Assembly: GCA_030142905.1 (NCBI GenBank)
Contig: JASJOG010000232.1
Coordinates: forward strand, 372,001-436,000
Direction of reading: 5' to 3'
Source of the DNA: Heliopora coerulea
Taxonomy: Eukaryota; Cnidaria; Anthozoa; Scleralcyonacea; Helioporidae
Length of the DNA stretch: 64,000 bases
The position numbers were made by a program, and so were the translations under genes. This document shows, piece after piece, positions 1-11,856 of this stretch. The stretch's first letter is position 1, and each line of letters begins with the position of its first letter. The notes beneath the pieces were generated by a model that saw only the letters and a program-made list of their open reading frames with translations, had not been told where the DNA came from and did not search any database.

Positions 1-2329
1 CTCTATGTATGTCATTTTCAGTCGGCAGTACTACACCACTTGTCGGATGTTTGATGCTTGGATAACTTCATATTCAGCGGGGAAAACTTAAGTTCTTTGC
101 CACGTACATAAGTGATTTACTAGATAGTACATTTACTTACTGGATAAATTATCCATACTTACAACAACTAGTGTCCATGTAGTTCATGCTTCTTATCGTG
201 GACATTTGAGACTCCGTGTGTCGCACTGTGTCGGAAGGCGGTTTGCAACAGTCTGCTTAAAAGTCTTAATGCTTCAGTGAAAAGGTTTCGAAAAATTCAG
301 CGAAGTTTTTCAATTATTTATTCCACAAAATCTAGGCTTCTATCTGATGCTTGTTAAATAAACTAAATCTTATTGAACACATGTATTCTGTTATGAGTTT
401 GTTTGCAACCAGAGGCTGAGGCGAGAATATCTTTCGAGTCTAATCTAACCATTCTTATCAGAAAACAAAAGTCTGTTTATGTCAGTAATCAATACTGGAT
501 TAACTCGTTTACGAAGTCGAACAACGATGTTAACAATAGTAAACATGGTCGTTCAATTGATGCATTGTTTTCCTATCGAATAATGTTGTTGAAACGGTGA
601 TGAACAAAACTGTTTGCTCATCAACGTCGTCTGTCCGTAACAAACATGTTGTTGCAGCATTATTCTACCAACAATGCTGGAACAAAATTTCAGATTTTTA
701 TCGTGTGCTGCAGCGATTGGAAAGAATTCACGCGAAGATGAGCTTAATAAACGAGCGATATTCTATACTGTGCTCGTTATCTGAGGGTCAATTCGTTTCG
801 GAAACGGTACTCTGTTTGGAAGATTGGAAGGAGTCGAAACTTCCACTCGGGTTTATGTGACTCGATGGAAACACGGAAAAATGCCCAAAGGAAATACAGT
901 AGTCTGGAGTTTTATCGATCCCAGTGCCCGAGAAATTCCCGCTACAACTTTACACTTTTCCGCGAGAATGTGCAGTGCTGAGGCAAGGTGTGTTTTATTT
1001 GATTTCAAGGTAACGACAAGTTGAAAAACGAGGTGATAGCCAAGTTTTTTTTCAACTAAGTTCGAGGAGTTTGGAAATCAAGTCAAGCACGACTTTCAGA
1101 TGCATAATATGGCGTCTGAAACGAATCCGTATAGAAGGGGGATGTCGCGCTCAAAGTTGTCAAAATTTTATGCCAGTTAAGAAATGAGTTTGAAATTTCT
1201 GTTTCGAAATCATCGTCAGGGTAACATGAACTGGACAAAACGGGACTTACATACAGCTTAAATACTTTATACATTATTATATACAACTATTCACAGATAC
1301 TACAGTACTTTGTATATTCCACGGTTGTCAGCTCCTGAGACGTGAGAGTTCACACTTTAGGAACAATTAATGCCACGAATTCTATCAAGAAGAAAACGAG
1401 GACATTACATCAATTGTTTCGATAACGTAATCAAGTAACTTCGATGGTCCATTAATAGTAGCGGTAGGTTGGAATAATAGAGCAGATGAAATAAGTGCTG
1501 GGAGCAGCGATTCACTTCCGCCGTACATTCCGAGTGAAGTCAAACCGCCTCAAGACTGGGGCGCCAAACCAGAAATTTCTAATGGCGGACTTGAATGTTA
1601 AAGTTTCTTTATTTATAGTGGATAACCCTATCAGCTACCTGAGCTGTTCTCCTCAGAGGTCCAGTAAGGGCCACCGCTCATGGGTCACTACGGGAGGAAA
1701 CTGGAAAGCTTGGCAGAGTCATACTGGACAACAATCTTCTCATATATGACCGAAGTAACTTCAATCCGATACCTGCATGGAGTCGAAATCAAACCGAAGT
1801 CATAGTAGTGAGAGCCACGTGTGCCATCAGCACCCTGTAATTGAATTTCGGGGCCAATGCGTCCCTAGGTCTTCAGGGGGGGCTTTTCAACAAAACAAAA
1901 AGAAAGGAAAGTAGAGACAGAGACTGGTGCAAGACGGATGAATGGACACAAGGATTCGGGGGGACGGTCACAAAGGAGAGTTAAGCGACTCTCGAGGGAG
2001 TTTTCCAAGAAAAGCGTGACTGTTAAAATGATTTTAAAACAACATTTCAAATGTGGGCAACGGTGAACCATCAATTTCATTAGGGTAGCGCAGGAAAGGT
2101 GCAATCTAATTTCTTTCGAAGTAGAAGTCCATATTATACCACAGACAGACGGACGGCATAAAGAGACAAAGAGACAAGAAACAGAAAGAGAGACGGAGGG
2201 ACATGCAGAGGGACAAGGATAAAAGGGTAGAAGGAGGATGCAGTACGATATCTTTCTCACCTTGCCCCACCCTTACACATACAAGGCGTTGAAAAGTTTA
2301 CTGAAATTATTATACTGCCTCAAACATAC
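1..2329. other. No recognised gene
   Basis: Short open frames occur between 400 and 1020, but I recognise no domain, and their composition is like that of the surrounding sequence. The missing last exon of the EF-hand gene (minus strand) should lie in this stretch, and I could not pick it out. A dispersed repeat at about 1600-1675 is listed separately. Confidence 0.5.
1600..1675 (+). repeat. Dispersed repeat, also inside copy B insert
   Basis: The stretch reading TTTATTTATAGTGGATAACC and then a segment with CTGAGCTGTTCTCC and an AGAGGTCCAGTA-like end matches, with scattered differences, the start of the insert at 41,010-41,090. Two diverged copies at unrelated sites in one window indicate an interspersed repeat family. 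I see no coding capacity in either copy. The full element ends were not defined. Confidence 0.6.
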
Positions 2330-5300
2330 CATCAAACGTGATCTTTCTATCGATTCGAACGTTGGCTGCGTCGATAAGATCCTCAACGTCAGACAGTCCC
2401 TCATTCATTCGCCGAAAAGCTTCACGAAGGTCCGCTGAGTTGATGTAGCCTAGAAAAACAGTGCATTCGTTCAAATTTGTTGAAAGCGTTCATGTAACCC
2501 AGGTGGTTCTAATGTGAGAAGTAAAATCAATTATTCTGGTTTAAAAATTGACGTTTTACATAAAGTTATCCCGACATTTCGGCTTTTATTCCGACATTCA
2601 GGCTGCTATTTCAGTCTTCATCAAGGCTAAAAGTGACAGGGTAATTTTAAAAGGACGCAGTTTAAATAAAAAATTAACCAAAGGCTTTTGTCGCGAAAGG
2701 TTAAATACAAATATTCTCACGGAACTAAACTTTCATCATGGCAATTTAGGCAGCGTTTACACTAGAGCTAAAGTATTCGGATTCGAGATGAACCGAATAT
2801 ATTTTGCACCGAATTCAAATTAGCGTTTACACTTGAAATATGAATCCGATACCAAAAATACCCGTTTTACCCGAGAATCTGAATACTTACGAATCCAATA
2901 TTGAATCTGGGTACTTCGATTCCGATGACATACGAACTCGAAACAAAACCCTGTGTGAACGGAAAATGGAATGAATCCGGTAAAGTTTTGAATGATGATA
3001 CCTTCTGTTGGTTTGTTCGTCACTTCATACTTGGTGTTAAACACAACGATACCGGTTTCATTTCGTTTGACGTTTCTTCGTAAAATTGAATTAAATTTAT
3101 GCAGAAGTAGCAGCTGGTGGGACAATTTTTTGCCATGGGCTGTAATAAATTCGGTTGTCTAGGGGTAGTTTCAACAAACTGTGTGAGAGAATTTAAGCCC
3201 ATTCTCAGATGAGAAGGCAGTGTTTCCCGAAAGTACAGGGATACCAGGCTTACGTTCACACGAGCATGCATCTAACCTGGAGACGCATTTGTCTGTGGAA
3301 ACGGTCAAGAAATCCGAATAGATGTTTGACCGTTAATCCGAATACTTTTTGAGTCCGGAGACTGTTCCTCTAGTGTAAACGTAGCCTCAGTGGGTCTTCG
3401 TCTCAGATGATCAGATCAATTACAAGAAAAGTAACTTACCATTGTCGTCAGAGTCAAATGACCGGAATGCTTCGATAAGTTCCAGATCTTCATCGATCTG
3501 TACCTTTTCGTTAAACATCAAATCAACAAACTCCACGAAGTTCAGAACTCCATCACCTATCATGCAAAAAATGTGAGGATAAATCCATAACGTAGCACCA
3601 GAGAAAATAGGAAAAAAAGAACCACGACAAAAAAGCAAGATTACAACACAATACGAAAACGCCATGAACGTTACTGTGGCGAGAATTCTGATGGTTACGG
3701 GTTCAGCTTCGTTTCTTACCATCATAGTCCACTTCGTTGATGAGCTCTTGTAGATGGTCACCGTTAGGATTCGAACCCAGGCATCTCATGAGAGGACCGA
3801 GCTCTTCGCTGGACACTTTACCATTTCCGTCGCGATCGAACAGGTGAAAAGCGTCTCGGTATTCTATGAAGATAAATTTACGGCACAAACCCCGTAACAG
3901 TCTGACAAACATCAACGCGAATAGTCACTGGCAGAGAGTATAACCAGTTACAATGTAAAGCCCCGGTCACACTGTACAACGACGACGACAGTCAATAACG
4001 ATACGATATTATCCACGCGGTCACACTTCAACGACAAAATCAATTCGTTCATCCATGTTGCAGAAGAAAAACGCGTCCCCACACACCCACCGTGTTAGCA
4101 CTAAGGCCCTGTTTACATGGAGAGATTTTGTCCGTGGTGAGAGGGTTACCCTAGCCCTCGAGTGACCCTGGACGAGACGACTTTAAACACATTTCTTTGT
4201 AAATTGCAGAGACCCGTTTACATGAGAAGTCGCAAAGTTGTCTCTGGGGGAAAGGTGACCTAGGGGCAGGGTTACTCGCTTTGCAAGGTAGGGTGACGCC
4301 AGGAGGCAAGACAACTTTTTGCCATGTAAACACTTTGTCCCTTTTTAACTCGCCTGGGAGGGACAACTTACGATACAATGAGTATGCACAGGCAGTAGAG
4401 AAAGAACAAAACCAGACACATTTGGGTCCTTGATATAAACCGACAGCGGCTTCTGTTGGGCGAGTTTCACACTTAAGTAAGAGAACGAACTTCATATGAA
4501 AATAACTCCATGCGTATTTTAGAATTTCGCGACATCATTTTCATGAGATATTAAGTTTCTTGGAAAATAATGTAAAAAAACAATGGACGCAGTTTAGGCG
4601 GCGTAGCAAACCAGAACTTTGATTGATTAAAATTAAATCTATCGTTTTCGCTCCGGTGGGCGATTTTAAAACTGTTATCGTTATCGTTCAATGATAATTT
4701 TACCGGTATCATTGCAGTGTGTCCGCTAAAAGACATTTTATAGGAGGACGATTTTTTTTTTTATCGTTATCGTATCGTTATCCGTTGTGCCGTGTGACCT
4801 GGTCTTACGTCATGGACAGAAAAATACAAACGACTGAAAGACGTCCTCTGTCGTAATGTTGGTAGACTGATGAAGTGCCGACAAAAATTTGATACATTAT
4901 ACCGTGTACAAAGAAGGACTAATAGATATATTTCCATATTCCTTGTTTCTGATCATGAACAGTGTTTTTTGCGCAATCTGATTGGTTCCTTTACCTCTGA
5001 ATATCCTGTTACTATTCACCTACAAGCAAAACAAAATGGCTTCCCGTTTTGTGTCAGTTACGGAAGAAGTAATTTTCTTAACAAACGAAGCCGTCTTTCC
5101 AGGCATAAACCGAAAAATAAAAAGTTGGCATTAAGGTATACGGAGGGGTGAACTTGTTTTACCTTTTAGCAATAAATGCACTCAGGATAAGTTTTGTTGC
5201 TGCAAAACACGTCTGGAATTCCATAAACACGACAATAACAGGCAAACAAATGACAAACTGAAAAACTGTTTTGATGTATAGTTGAGAGAAAAGTGTCGAC

Positions 5301-6461
5301 TGTCATGCCATCAGAAATACAAACAGATGACAAATAGAATATAAAAAACATATTCAGCAATTTTGCAATAAGATTTTAACCGCCAAATAAAATCTCTAAA
5401 CTTCAACCAATCTATCGATATAATTTTATTTTGCAGTAAGCTCATTGGACAGAACTCTTTGAATGGTTTTCAAATTTCCATACTCTTTTTACCAACTTTT
5501 ACATACGCATTTTGTCTTGACGATGCCCTAAACCCATTTCATTTCCCCAACTCATTTCTTCACCAAAATAGCTCAATAGAATACTGAAACTGGGGTAGAA
5601 GAAGGCATCTTGCGTCACATAAAGACCCGAAATATGGGCATTACCGCAATGCTATGTTTCAACACTTCAACTTACCTTCAATTTGTTCTTCGGGTAAGTG
5701 TTTCTAAATTAAAGAAAGATAAAATACACCCATATACATTTTCACACAATTGATGCAAACGAAAGTTACCAAAATACGATATTATTATGCATTGCCTCCC
5801 AAATAACCGCTATGATTGGTCAAAAACATCGAGAGAATCCTCGGTTTCTGCACTTCCACTCGTACTAAACGAGAAAAGTTTCACGTTCAGAGCCCACGAT
5901 GCAATTATCTGCAGTAGTTATCGGTGTAAACAAAGCGATATCATGCATGGTGACGACGTGCGATTGATAAGCTTTGCAGCTGCAGTAATGCTACCCGCTT
6001 AATAAGTAAAGTTTGACATGTTCAGACAGTTTACTAATTAGCAGTTTGTTGTGCATTCTTCGATCTAGATAACTCTTGATATCAAAAAAGTCGTATCCAT
6101 AATTCTTTATAAGAGTTACTGTTTTAGACAAGAACACTGGGGCTCTCTCTGCGATAATAGTTGCGTGCATGTATGATAGTGAACACAACAAAAGAAATAT
6201 CTCTATCAAATTAACTTTGCTGGGGATAGCGAGATGTCTGAATTGCAGCAACGCGAGAACACTTTCGTTCAGAGCTCGACGGACGAAATTAAAGGATTGA
6301 CACACGAACATTAAAAATATAATACAAAAATATAACCGTCCCAAGTGTAGCATTCGGAGACAGTTCACTAACGTCACACACATGCCTCCTGCAGTACAGT
6401 AAGAAAAAGTAAAGGTATATGCAAATAGACGTAAGCTTACCAATCCGTCACCAGGTTCCAT
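2330..6461 (-). CDS. Calmodulin-like EF-hand calcium-binding protein, multi-exon, 3' end not found
   Basis: Minus-strand exons join in frame: 6461-6441 (ATG, seven codons), 5703-5676, 3863-3720, 3556-3440 and 2449-2330, all with AG/GT borders. They give about 143 residues. The second exon encodes LPEEQIE, typical of the calmodulin N-terminus. EF-hand loop 1 is residues 26-37 (DRDGNGKVSSEE) and loop 2 is 62-73 (DYDGDGVLNFVE), split by an intron; both are canonical. Loop 3 is 99-110 with Asp in place of the usual Glu at position 12. Loop 4 (133-144) has lost several acidic ligands and probably does not bind calcium. A few terminal codons should follow in an exon I could not locate. Calmodulins run to about 149 residues. 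The protein is probably a cytosolic calcium sensor; calmodulin-like versus troponin-C-like cannot be decided here. Confidence 0.85.
2749..3386. mobile_element. MITE-like element in EF-hand gene intron
   Basis: Imperfect terminal inverted repeats (left GGCAGCGTTTACACTAGAG, right CTCTAGTGTAAACGTAGCC) bound about 640 bp with no coding capacity. The 3 bp outside are TTA on the left and TCA on the right. This is a near target duplication of the kind made by PIF/Harbinger transposases. It sits between the third and fourth EF-hand exons. Confidence 0.65.
3959..4805. mobile_element. MITE-like element with roughly 45-bp imperfect inverted ends
   Basis: The left end (AGCCCCGGTCACACTGTACA, followed by an AACGATACGATA tract) is mirrored by the right end (TATCGTATCGTTATCC, then GTGTGACCTGGTCT). 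The interior is non-coding and includes further partial inverted motifs such as CTGTTTACATGG, suggesting a second element nested inside. It lies in an intron of the EF-hand gene. A 3-bp flank (TAA/TAC) is only a weak target duplication. Confidence 0.6.
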
Positions 6462-8188
6462 TGATGAATAAAGAGAATTGAAAAAAAAGCTTCAATTTGG
6501 TTAAAAATATATAAGTTGGTAGACTAGCTTTGCACCTATCTAATTCCGACGTATAACGTACTTTGGTTCGGTTTCCACTAGCAGGTACCAGCCTGCATGC
6601 GTGGTGTTAAATATACATGCACACGTGATATGTATGAAATATTACTTACACGTTTGACATTTGTGGGAGTTCTTATGACCACTACACATATCAGATACAA
6701 AAATGTATGAGGACCTTTGGTCATAAGTTGTGGCCATTATTACAAATCCAATAAGTTGAGCATTGCAGACCGGGAATATATCTACCAGAGAAATGACAGC
6801 TCTGCTTTGCTCCTGGAATCGGCCAGCAGTTCAAAAAAGTTCTTTATTCATGAAAGGACATACACAAATGCATTTGGATGCCATTTGTACATATTTGAAT
6901 GTATTAATGCAAATTGAGCTGAAAACTTGTTATAAAATTCTAGCTAACTACTGTTAAAGTGATGTTTCTTGCTGTTGAAGTTGCGTTAAGCCTTCGACGC
7001 TAAGAAGAACACGAAGCCTTTTTTTTCTGAATGTCGAAGGCCAACCACAACTTCAACGGCAACAAACAACACTTTGCTACTGCACATTTCCCACTCTTCT
7101 TCTTTGCCTATTTACGAATCATTAAAAGGCAAGACTTACGAATAAACAAAAACGAATTGGCGGTGTTGTATTTCTCATCTAGACGACCAGGTTTACTCAG
7201 TGGGCTATTAATAACCACGTCCTGTTTAACCGGAAATCTCTGTCATAGCTTTGAATACTAGTACGACTGAGAGATTTGTCGTTTACACGCCATTTACTCT
7301 CGCTACCACCATGTCGTCGTCCTATAATTTGAGTACAAGCTTCGCGTCAAGTCTCAGTCTTTCTCATGAAAAGTACGAACGCTTTCCAAATTTTCCACAA
7401 AAAAATTATACTAAGCGAGCATTGTTCGGCTGTTGTTCAATTTGTTTTCATCGAAAACAAAAGTTCACAGCAGATAACGACAAAGAGACACATGCTCGTT
7501 GTCTACGTCGTCTTGGTTCACAACTAAAGCAAGAAATGGTTGACAACGACTTCCCAGTCTCGGTTTGAACTCGCAGGTGTTCTCGTACTTGTCGTCAAAT
7601 ACGTTTATTTATTTAATCATATTTTAACACGGTGGCCTATCTGCCATCATAACTTATATTAGTTTATGATTGTGTCAGTTTCCTATGATCTACCGCGGTT
7701 ATTGTCCAGCATAATCACTTCTAAAGTAGGTGGCGGCATTTGAACGATGCCAGGGAAATGCAGGGCTGATATTACTATTGGGTGACTATGCCTCGCCTCA
7801 ATATTCATAAACTACTTAATGTCCCAGGGACAATAAGGAACCTAAGCCATTGCAGTAAAAATCTGTGGAAAGTAAAAATTCAAAAAACAGACAGCAAAAA
7901 ACAAACTTTCATCACACGAAATTACAGCACGAAACTGCCCACAAATTTCACTCACTTTCTCTCCTCACACACACACAATTATTATTGGCGGGGAGAGGGG
8001 GGGGGGGCAAAATTGCGGCATACCCTGAGGTTTTACAGCTTTTTAATGATGAAATTTATCTAGTGTGCATTTCCGTACAAAAGTCGTTGATCAAAGTGGC
8101 AATTTACGAAATTTATGAAATGAAAACTTATCATGTATGTTCATTTATTATTATTATTTATTACGTAATTAATTATGTATGAAATGGG
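6462..8188. other. No recognised gene
   Basis: This is the region upstream of the EF-hand gene's first coding exon. Small open frames (for example 7251-7568) have no domain I recognise. Short homopolymer runs occur around 7990-8010 (poly-G). Promoter elements of the EF-hand gene presumably lie just above 6461, but I cannot define them. Confidence 0.45.
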
Positions 8189-8196
8189 GAGCCATG

Positions 8197-8651
8197 CAGT
8201 GGCGTGCAGAAGGGGGCGCAGAAGGGGCGACGGCCCCGGGAATCCATTTCAAGGGGAATCCAATCAAAGAGCGAAATTAAAATTAAGTTTTTTGAAATTT
8301 AAAATTATCGCTGTTAACTTCGTTGTACAAGCTGCCCTACAGTCCCACAAGCTGATGTGAATGTGGATCCGTGTTTTAATAAGCGAGACCAGAGTAGAGA
8401 ACCTGTTACATGCAAATACTGTGCGTAATGCTCATTAAGATAATTTAAAGTAGCGGTAAATCTATGAGCGTTGTAGAGTTCGCTTAAATTCGCACAGTCT
8501 GCTTGCCACACCACAAACGACCAGCTTTAACGTTAAAACTTGTTGGCTATGCTGATATCACATTTCTCAGTACCAAGCCCTATATTTGAGTCTTGGGGGC
8601 ATGCAATCAAGGAGTTGGCCCCGGGCATCACCAAACCCCTACACGCCACTG
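8197..8651. mobile_element. hAT-type MITE with 8-bp target duplication
   Basis: The terminal inverted repeats begin CAGTGGCGTGCAG at 8197 and end CTACACGCCACTG at 8651. CAGTGGCG is a frequent hAT terminus. The flanking 8 bp are GAGCCATG (8189-8196) and GGGCCATG (8652-8659), matching at 7 of 8 positions, as expected for a hAT target duplication. The 455-bp interior has no transposase, so the element is non-autonomous. Confidence 0.8.
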
Positions 8652-8696
8652 GGGCCATGGCCCCCTAGGTCCCCCTCGCGACGCCTACGGCCTGCA

Positions 8697-9093
8697 TTAC
8701 GAACTTACTCAACCAATAGTTAAATTCTCGGTCACTTGTATGAACGATATCGCACGGGACTTTTTCATAAGCATCGTCCTTTGAATGCCCTGCTGATTGA
8801 TGACTATTTCTTTCTTCAGCCCAATCTTGCCAAACAAATATACTCCACTCTGTCGAAAGCCTCGTGTTTTTCGGGATACGCTGTTCCACTCTTTTCTGAA
8901 GCTCTTCATCAGGCAATATTTCAATGCCACGCTTCGCTCGCGTTTCCGTTGCTTCGCCACTTCCATTTTCTGTTGTTTTATCTTCTACCTCTTCCATTAA
9001 CAGTAAATCAGACAAATCGGTATCATAGTTGCAAATTGTAGTGCAAAAGCGGCTCTGCCTTATTCGAAAATCGTCGTCACTGGATTCTTTCAT
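8697..9093 (-). pseudogene. Fragment of DUF3504/Crypton-like (ZMYM/QRICH1-type) protein
   Basis: This minus-strand frame of about 130 codons starts MKESSDDDF and contains an acidic stretch. It then has a pattern (KNTRLSTEW, FVWQDWAEERN, FNYWLSKFVM) that I associate with the N-terminal SAM-like fold of DUF3504 proteins, the domesticated Crypton tyrosine-recombinase family common in corals and fish. The similarity stops at about 8700, where G/C-rich transposon-like sequence takes over and runs into the hAT MITE. The catalytic part is therefore absent. It could instead be a first exon whose donor I do not see, so I call it a fragment. Family assignment is from memory of the motif pattern, without a search. 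Confidence 0.5.
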
Positions 9094-10089
9094 GTTAACT
9101 AGTGTGGCATGTCCAAATGATTGACGAATTGAGATTATTATTCAGCCCATGCACAACGTATGATAGTAAACTTTGCTTATTACTAATTCACGCTATTGCT
9201 ACTCATGAGACCCGAATTTAGCCATGCGAAACAAAACATATTTGAATTTATGCTAATACTCAAAACCATGGACTAATTTCATTAGCAAGACCCTGATTTT
9301 GCTCCCTTTCTAGTAATGAAATAAATAAAAAAGCTTTACTCTGACCGTTGAAATATTACCGAACAAATGACTATTTAATAGAATAACGACAATACCTCCT
9401 CAATCACGAACCAACCAGGTTAGTTACCTCATCCTCGATAACTACGTAGGTTCTTCACCACGGCGCTTCGCGCCTCGATTAATAAACAACATAGTTACCT
9501 CGGTTTCAGTAACTAAGCTTTACATATTGATAAAATGTGGAAAATCGGAAGGGTTGTTTTTTATTGGACTGTATGTGATAAAAAGCAATTATAGTAAATA
9601 CGCCTAAACTAATGTAATCTACGCCTAGATTACAAATTGATTAATGTAAGTATATATTTATCATCAAAAACATTACATTATACTACCACGCCAAAACAGT
9701 CATCGAATAATTAAAATGCATTATTAAAAAGTTAAAAAACGAAACAATACGGTAAGACCGTTTAAAAATATATAGTTAAAATATTACATCGTTAATTCGT
9801 TAGATGTGCAAATATATCTTTACCATCGTTAAAAAGACTGTTTACTCCAATTGAATAACTAAAACTGTTTCTCACTGCATTTTCTTAGGCTTCGAGGCTA
9901 GTTTTAGGCAACAGAACATAAATGTTGTTTCTCAATTTATACTTCTCATTCGTGGAAATTCTAAAGTCTAAATCCAACGTTCCCTATTATTTAGGCTCGA
10001 ATAAAGTCGACTCGGATGTGTGATTACTTCTTCAGACAAATTGACTGTATTGAACTTTTTCTTGCAGGTGTATCATCGATTAAATTGAC
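9094..10089. other. AT-rich stretch, no gene seen
   Basis: The stretch is AT-rich, with many stops in all frames and no exon-like segment. A short patch at 9410-9520 is richer in G and C (CGGCGCTTCGCGCC), with repeated GTTA/TAAC-type motifs, and may be an old element remnant. Confidence 0.4.
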
Positions 10090-10262
10090 CACTTTCATAA
10101 TGGCACCTGGTTATAATATTCTTTTATGAGCATGTAAATTAGCCTTACTGGCCTCGTTCTGGTGTTTGTAATTCAAAAGGATCTTTGCTCCCAAACACGG
10201 TTAGTAAGGCTATTTAAGCTGTATATAGAAGACTATTTAAACAGGCTACCATTATGAAAAGG
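10090..10262. mobile_element. Hairpin MITE with roughly 65-bp arms
   Basis: The left arm starts CACTTTCATAATGGCACCTG and continues to TTAGCCTTACTGG. The right arm is its imperfect reverse complement, from GGTTAGTAAGGCTA to ACCATTATGAAAAG, so the whole unit can fold back. A related single arm occurs in an MCM8 intron (about 53,790-53,855: GTGAGGCTGTTTAAG, then CATTATGAA). This indicates a dispersed family. Confidence 0.6.
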
Positions 10263-10710
10263 GTAAATATAAGTATCACTAACATTTAGCGATTTTTAAT
10301 AGTTTATATTAGTGAGAGAAAATGATATCACCGAGTCTTTTTGCACGATTAGATACTCACAAGACGCGTTATTCGTGTCGTGTGCTAAAAAATTAAGTCG
10401 TTGCTTTTTAAGCCCGGTAGGTTTTGGATTGCACTTAAGAAGTTTGAGATGTACTCAAAAAGCTGGACTCGACTGTCGCCTCGAGCAACTTTTACGGCTT
10501 CTTTGCGTTCTTTACTTCTGTGAACTCGCTAAAGTATGACCTATCTCTTAAATGCAATTTTCCGCTGTATAGCGGTGTTCTACGACGCTACGAGACAAGT
10601 CCAGAAATTTTTTGAAAATGACAAAATCCAAGTCAAGAGTTCATGCTCCGACACAGAGACTGGACAGCCATTACATCATACTTCGACCCCGCCAACGTAC
10701 GACAAAACCT

Positions 10711-11856
10711 TCAAGAGTAGAACGTCGGCGTAGACGATTGCGAGGTCTCGGTCCTTCGGATTGTAGCGTAACGCTCTCGTAATCGCACGCCGAATCCTAA
10801 ACACTGTAGGCCCATCTTTCTAAACTCGTTTCTGAATCCCTTCAAGCGGTACGCGTAGAACAACGGATTCACGGCAGAATTACTATAAAGAAGGACACGC
10901 ATCCAGAACCGAGCGATTTTGCTTGCCGAAGTTTCCTCGTGTGCAAAGTGGTACAAAATCATTATGATTCGCGGATAAACAAGGAGAACAAACGCAACAA
11001 TGACGAGACCGATAGTTTTCGCTGCTCTGCGCTCTTTAGTAAACTGAAGCCCACGCCGTTCGGAAGACTGCGTCTTATCCTCGGCAGATATCGTCACGCT
11101 GTCGGTGGACACGTTCACTGTAGAAGTCGCACTTTTGTTGGCTTCCGAATCGTTTCCAACTCGGTTTTCACTACTCGTGACGCTTTTTTGAAAATTGTTG
11201 CTGTAACGTAATGTTTTGCCATTTGTTTTTTTGTGCACGCTTTGCGCCACGATTTTGAAGATTTTAAAATACATCACGCAGATGATCAAAGTCGCGGTGA
11301 GTACGAAGACCACGAAGAAGAGCAGAAATGGCGTGTCCGAGACGCCGGGAAATTTCGGCAAGCTCGTTATGAAAATAGACAAGGACCAGACGGCGGTTAT
11401 CACAAGCGATACTTTCTTGATGTTGTATCTGATTGAGGTGGCGTATCGGAGTGGTCGAGACAAAGCAAAGTAACGGTCGACACTCAAGCATACCAATGTG
11501 GATATCGACGCGATAATGTTCACCCGTCCAACAAATCCAGCCACCCTTACAAACGCTTTGGGAATGGTATGTCTGTTTTGGTAGGCAATGTGCTGTGATG
11601 CCCTCATTGGTACAAGAATAGTGCTGACCAGAAAATCAGCTACGGCCAACGAGACGATGAGATAGTTCGTTGCATATTGGAGATTTCTATTCCGCCACAC
11701 AGCTGCAATAGTGAAGAGATTCCCGATGGTGCCAACAAGACAGATGATGATTTCCATGATGGCAGCGGCCAAAACTGCCCCTCTGTCCATGTGGAAACCT
11801 GACGAACCACCCTCGGTTGTACAATTGACCGTCGTTTGCATGCTCGGCGCCTCCAT
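10711..11856 (-). CDS. Class A (rhodopsin-family) orphan GPCR, intronless
   Basis: A 381-residue seven-helix receptor in one exon, reading ATG at 11856 to TGA at 10711. Class A marks: TM1 GTIGN (Asn46), TM2 LAVADFLV (Asp74), TM3 end DRY (127-129), TM7 NPLFY (330-334). The long third loop (about 205-280) is Ser/Thr rich. There is one N-glycosylation sequon near the N-terminus (Asn11). Oddities: no cysteine at the start of TM3 or in the very short second extracellular loop, so the usual disulphide is missing, and TM6 has LVYP in place of CWxP. TM7 lacks the opsin lysine, so it is not an opsin. Cnidarian receptors of this kind are often labelled adenosine- or amine-like; the ligand cannot be told from sequence. 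It would act in the plasma membrane through G proteins. A second Met at codon 6 is an alternative start. Confidence 0.92.
   Translation of the reverse strand: MEAPSMQTTVNCTTEGGSSGFHMDRGAVLAAAIMEIIICLVGTIGNLFTIAAVWRNRNLQYATNYLIVSLAVADFLVSTILVPMRASQHIAYQNRHTIPKAFVRVAGFVGRVNIIASISTLVCLSVDRYFALSRPLRYATSIRYNIKKVSLVITAVWSLSIFITSLPKFPGVSDTPFLLFFVVFVLTATLIICVMYFKIFKIVAQSVHKKTNGKTLRYSNNFQKSVTSSENRVGNDSEANKSATSTVNVSTDSVTISAEDKTQSSERRGLQFTKERRAAKTIGLVIVAFVLLVYPRIIMILYHFAHEETSASKIARFWMRVLLYSNSAVNPLFYAYRLKGFRNEFRKMGLQCLGFGVRLRERYATIRRTETSQSSTPTFYS

Noticed and set aside
403..1024. Chain of three short plus-strand frames
   Set aside because: They overlap in different frames, lack splice-consistent borders that I could join, and match no family known to me.
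5991..6461. 156-codon minus-strand frame as a membrane protein
   Set aside because: Only its first seven codons are coding, as exon 1 of the EF-hand gene. A GTAAGC donor follows and the rest is intron.
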